Of a stretch of 6,674 nt of DNA, positions 5,506 through 6,674 are shown piece by piece. Source of the stretch: Ghiorsea sp. (GTDB taxonomy: Bacteria; Pseudomonadota; Zetaproteobacteria; Mariprofundales; Mariprofundaceae). The notes under the pieces were generated by a model that ran no database searches, was not told the DNA's origin, and worked only from the letters and a program-made list of their open reading frames with translations. The stretch lies in assembly GCA_030950765.1 (NCBI GenBank), contig JAUZQX010000121.1:1-6674 (forward strand), given 5' to 3'. Each line of letters starts with the position of its first letter. Position 1 is the first letter of the stretch. Made by a program: the position numbers and the translations under genes.

Positions 5506-6075
5506 TTATAACCTTGGGACTGTCACGCCGCGCTGTTTCATGTATTTACCTGCACGGTCTGCATACGAAGTTTCACATTCTTCATCCGATTCAAAGAACA
5601 AGAATTGTGCCACGCCTTCGTTGGCATAAATCTTCGCTGGTAATGTGGTGGTATTGGAAAACTCCAAAGTCACATGCCCTTCCCACTCTGGCTCAAGCGG
5701 GGTAACGTTTACGATAATACCACAACGTGCATAGGTCGATTTACCCAAACAAATGGTCAACACATTGCGCGGAATTTTTAAGTATTCGACTGTGCGAGCA
5801 AGTGCAAATGAATTGGGCGGAATGATGCAAACATCAGATTTAATGTCGACAAAACTTTTGTCATCGAAGTTTTTGGGATCAACCGTTGCTGAATGGATAT
5901 TGGTGAACACTTTAAACTCATCAGAACAACGCACATCATAACCATACGATGACAAACCATAAGAAATTGCGCCCTCACCCTTGGCATTCTTTTTGACTTG
6001 ACCATCCACAAATGGATCAAGCATTTGATGCTCTTGCGCCATTTTACGAATCCATTTGTCTGATTTAATTGTCAT
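5506..6075 (-). CDS. dcd: dCTP deaminase
   Basis: The 189-residue enzyme deaminates dCTP to dUTP, feeding dUMP and thymidylate synthesis. It carries the family signatures SYGYDVRC (43-50), STYARCGIIVNVTPLEPEWEG (113-133) and HVTLEFSNTT (134-143), with the catalytic glutamate at 138 as in E. coli, and ends in RGVTVPRL. It is a homotrimeric cytoplasmic enzyme in known relatives. The ATG at 6075 has AGGA 6-7 nt upstream. It is the first gene of an apparent dcd-metF pair. No DUT (dUTPase) domain fusion is visible, so dUTP hydrolysis would need a separate enzyme. Confidence 0.97.
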   Translation of the reverse strand: MTIKSDKWIRKMAQEHQMLDPFVDGQVKKNAKGEGAISYGLSSYGYDVRCSDEFKVFTNIHSATVDPKNFDDKSFVDIKSDVCIIPPNSFALARTVEYLKIPRNVLTICLGKSTYARCGIIVNVTPLEPEWEGHVTLEFSNTTTLPAKIYANEGVAQFLFFESDEECETSYADRAGKYMKQRGVTVPRL

Positions 6076-6239
6076 GATTCATCCTGTCCTACAGAAAACT
6101 TCGATGGCGAAACCTGCTTATTTTTGAGAACTTGTCACGCAATCGTATTGTATATTCAATTGGGGCTGCATTAAATGGCTCTAACTACTGCTGCCCAGCT
6201 TAGTTATAAGTCTAGTGACGCAATAAAAAAGCTGCATTG

Positions 6240-6248
6240 TGCTATATA
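6240..6248 (+). promoter_or_regulatory. Possible extended -10 promoter for the small plus-strand gene
   Basis: TGC followed by TATATA (6240-6248) fits an extended -10 element, placing a transcription start near 6255, about 90 nt before the ATG at 6344. No good -35 element is seen at 16-18 nt spacing. The call is weak and rests mainly on position. Confidence 0.25.
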
Positions 6249-6266
6249 AATATCTTCTTCATTTGT

Positions 6267-6316
6267 AAAGCTGTTAACCTGTGACTTCGCCGATAGACTT
6301 GATAGGTTACGGCTTT
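6267..6316 (+). other. Long leader hairpin upstream of the DUF6172-type gene
   Basis: AAAGCTGTTAACCT (6267-6280) pairs with AGGTTACGGCTTT (6304-6316), giving 13 pairs with one bulged T and one G-T, around a 23-nt loop. It lies 17 nt before the ribosome binding site of the downstream gene and is not followed by a T run. It may be a regulatory leader structure; no known riboswitch or RNA class was recognised. Confidence 0.45.
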
Positions 6317-6343
6317 GGCTTCATCATTATTTTAAGGATTCCC

Positions 6344-6649
6344 ATGAAAAAAACATTTAAATTAACCCATCCAAAAACCAAATATGCAAGGCTTGTTGAT
6401 GCGGTACGTAGTGACATTAAACGCTACATCAAACGTGAACGTAAGAAGGTGCTGCCTGAAGGGTTTGATACGTGGGACTTTGATTGTAAATTCGGCGCTA
6501 CTCTTGAAGAAGCCAAGGTGCTTGATGTGACAGAGCTTTCCAAAGCCATCAATGAAGCTGAAATGCAAGGTTTGGAATCATTTTATATTGAAATCCTAGC
6601 CCAAGCAGGACACCGGCCACCAAAGCCATCGGTTGAAAAAATCGAATAA
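6344..6649 (+). CDS. Small conserved protein, DUF6172-like, function unknown
   Basis: The 101-residue protein begins MKKTFKLTHPKTKYARLVDA, followed by the basic stretch KRYIKRERKKVLPEG (26-40), then WDFDCKFG (44-51) and GLESFYIEIL (75-84). This pattern matches my recollection of the DUF6172 family, a single-domain protein common in gammaproteobacteria. I know of no assigned function. There is no signal peptide or membrane segment, so it should be cytoplasmic. AAGGA (6334-6338) stands 5 nt before the ATG and fixes the start. The frame is open back to a GTG at 6281, but that extension would cover the leader hairpin and is not favoured. It is transcribed divergently from dcd across a 268-nt gap and appears to be alone. 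Confidence 0.78.
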   Translation: MKKTFKLTHPKTKYARLVDAVRSDIKRYIKRERKKVLPEGFDTWDFDCKFGATLEEAKVLDVTELSKAINEAEMQGLESFYIEILAQAGHRPPKPSVEKIE

Positions 6650-6674
6650 GAAAAACTAGAGAATCCATAGTTTG

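Noticed and set aside
6076..6239. Possible tmRNA-, tRNA- or promoter-like signals in the dcd upstream gap, including GGGGCTG near 6161 and TACAAT on the minus strand
   Set aside because: No cloverleaf, tag frame or acceptor pairing could be built, and no convincing -35 element matches TACAAT. I see nothing else supportable in this stretch.

Overview
The window is a 6.7-kb piece of an AT-leaning bacterial chromosome. It is probably proteobacterial: the dCTP deaminase and MetF are of ordinary proteobacterial type, and gamma- or zetaproteobacteria seem likeliest, but the sequence alone does not fix the genus. All genes but one lie on the minus strand, so the minus-strand transcripts are read from high to low coordinates.

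Layout from right to left. A small conserved gene of the DUF6172 type (6344-6649, plus strand) diverges from a dcd-metF pair on the minus strand (dCTP deaminase and methylenetetrahydrofolate reductase, 6 nt apart). A 400-nt gap follows (4221-4626). It holds a candidate promoter, a well-formed SAM-I (S-box) riboswitch aptamer (4368-4511), an intrinsic terminator (4298-4329) and a short hairpin in front of the next ribosome binding site. Downstream lie six co-directional genes: a threonine-synthase-like PLP enzyme with a TTG start, a CysO/MoaD-like sulfur carrier protein, a free-standing NIL-domain protein, a CysK-type cysteine synthase, a ThiF/MoeB-type E1 activating enzyme, and the first 43 codons of a nitrite/sulfite reductase that runs off the left edge.

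Together these genes look like a carrier-protein route of sulfur assimilation. Sulfite reductase makes sulfide, the E1 enzyme adenylates the carrier C-terminus for conversion to a thiocarboxylate, and PLP enzymes pass the sulfur to an amino-acid skeleton. Known relatives are CysO-CysM in Mycobacterium tuberculosis and HcyS/HcyF in Wolinella succinogenes. A SAM riboswitch at the head of the operon points to methionine or homocysteine as a product. This raises the possibility that the threonine-synthase homologue makes homocysteine, or a carrier-homocysteine adduct, from O-phosphohomoserine. The carrier ends in Gly-Gly-Lys, so one residue would have to be trimmed before activation, and no protease gene for this is visible here.

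The gaps inside the operon carry two kinds of small repeats. One is a nested hairpin with constant GCGCAG and TGAGCAT blocks around an inner stem whose sequence differs but whose pairing is kept (252-327 and 2580-2640). The other is a family of 9-bp tandem repeats that abut ribosome binding sites (146-175, and the inverted-repeat element 1189-1323). I saw no tRNA, rRNA, IS element, CRISPR array or phage gene.
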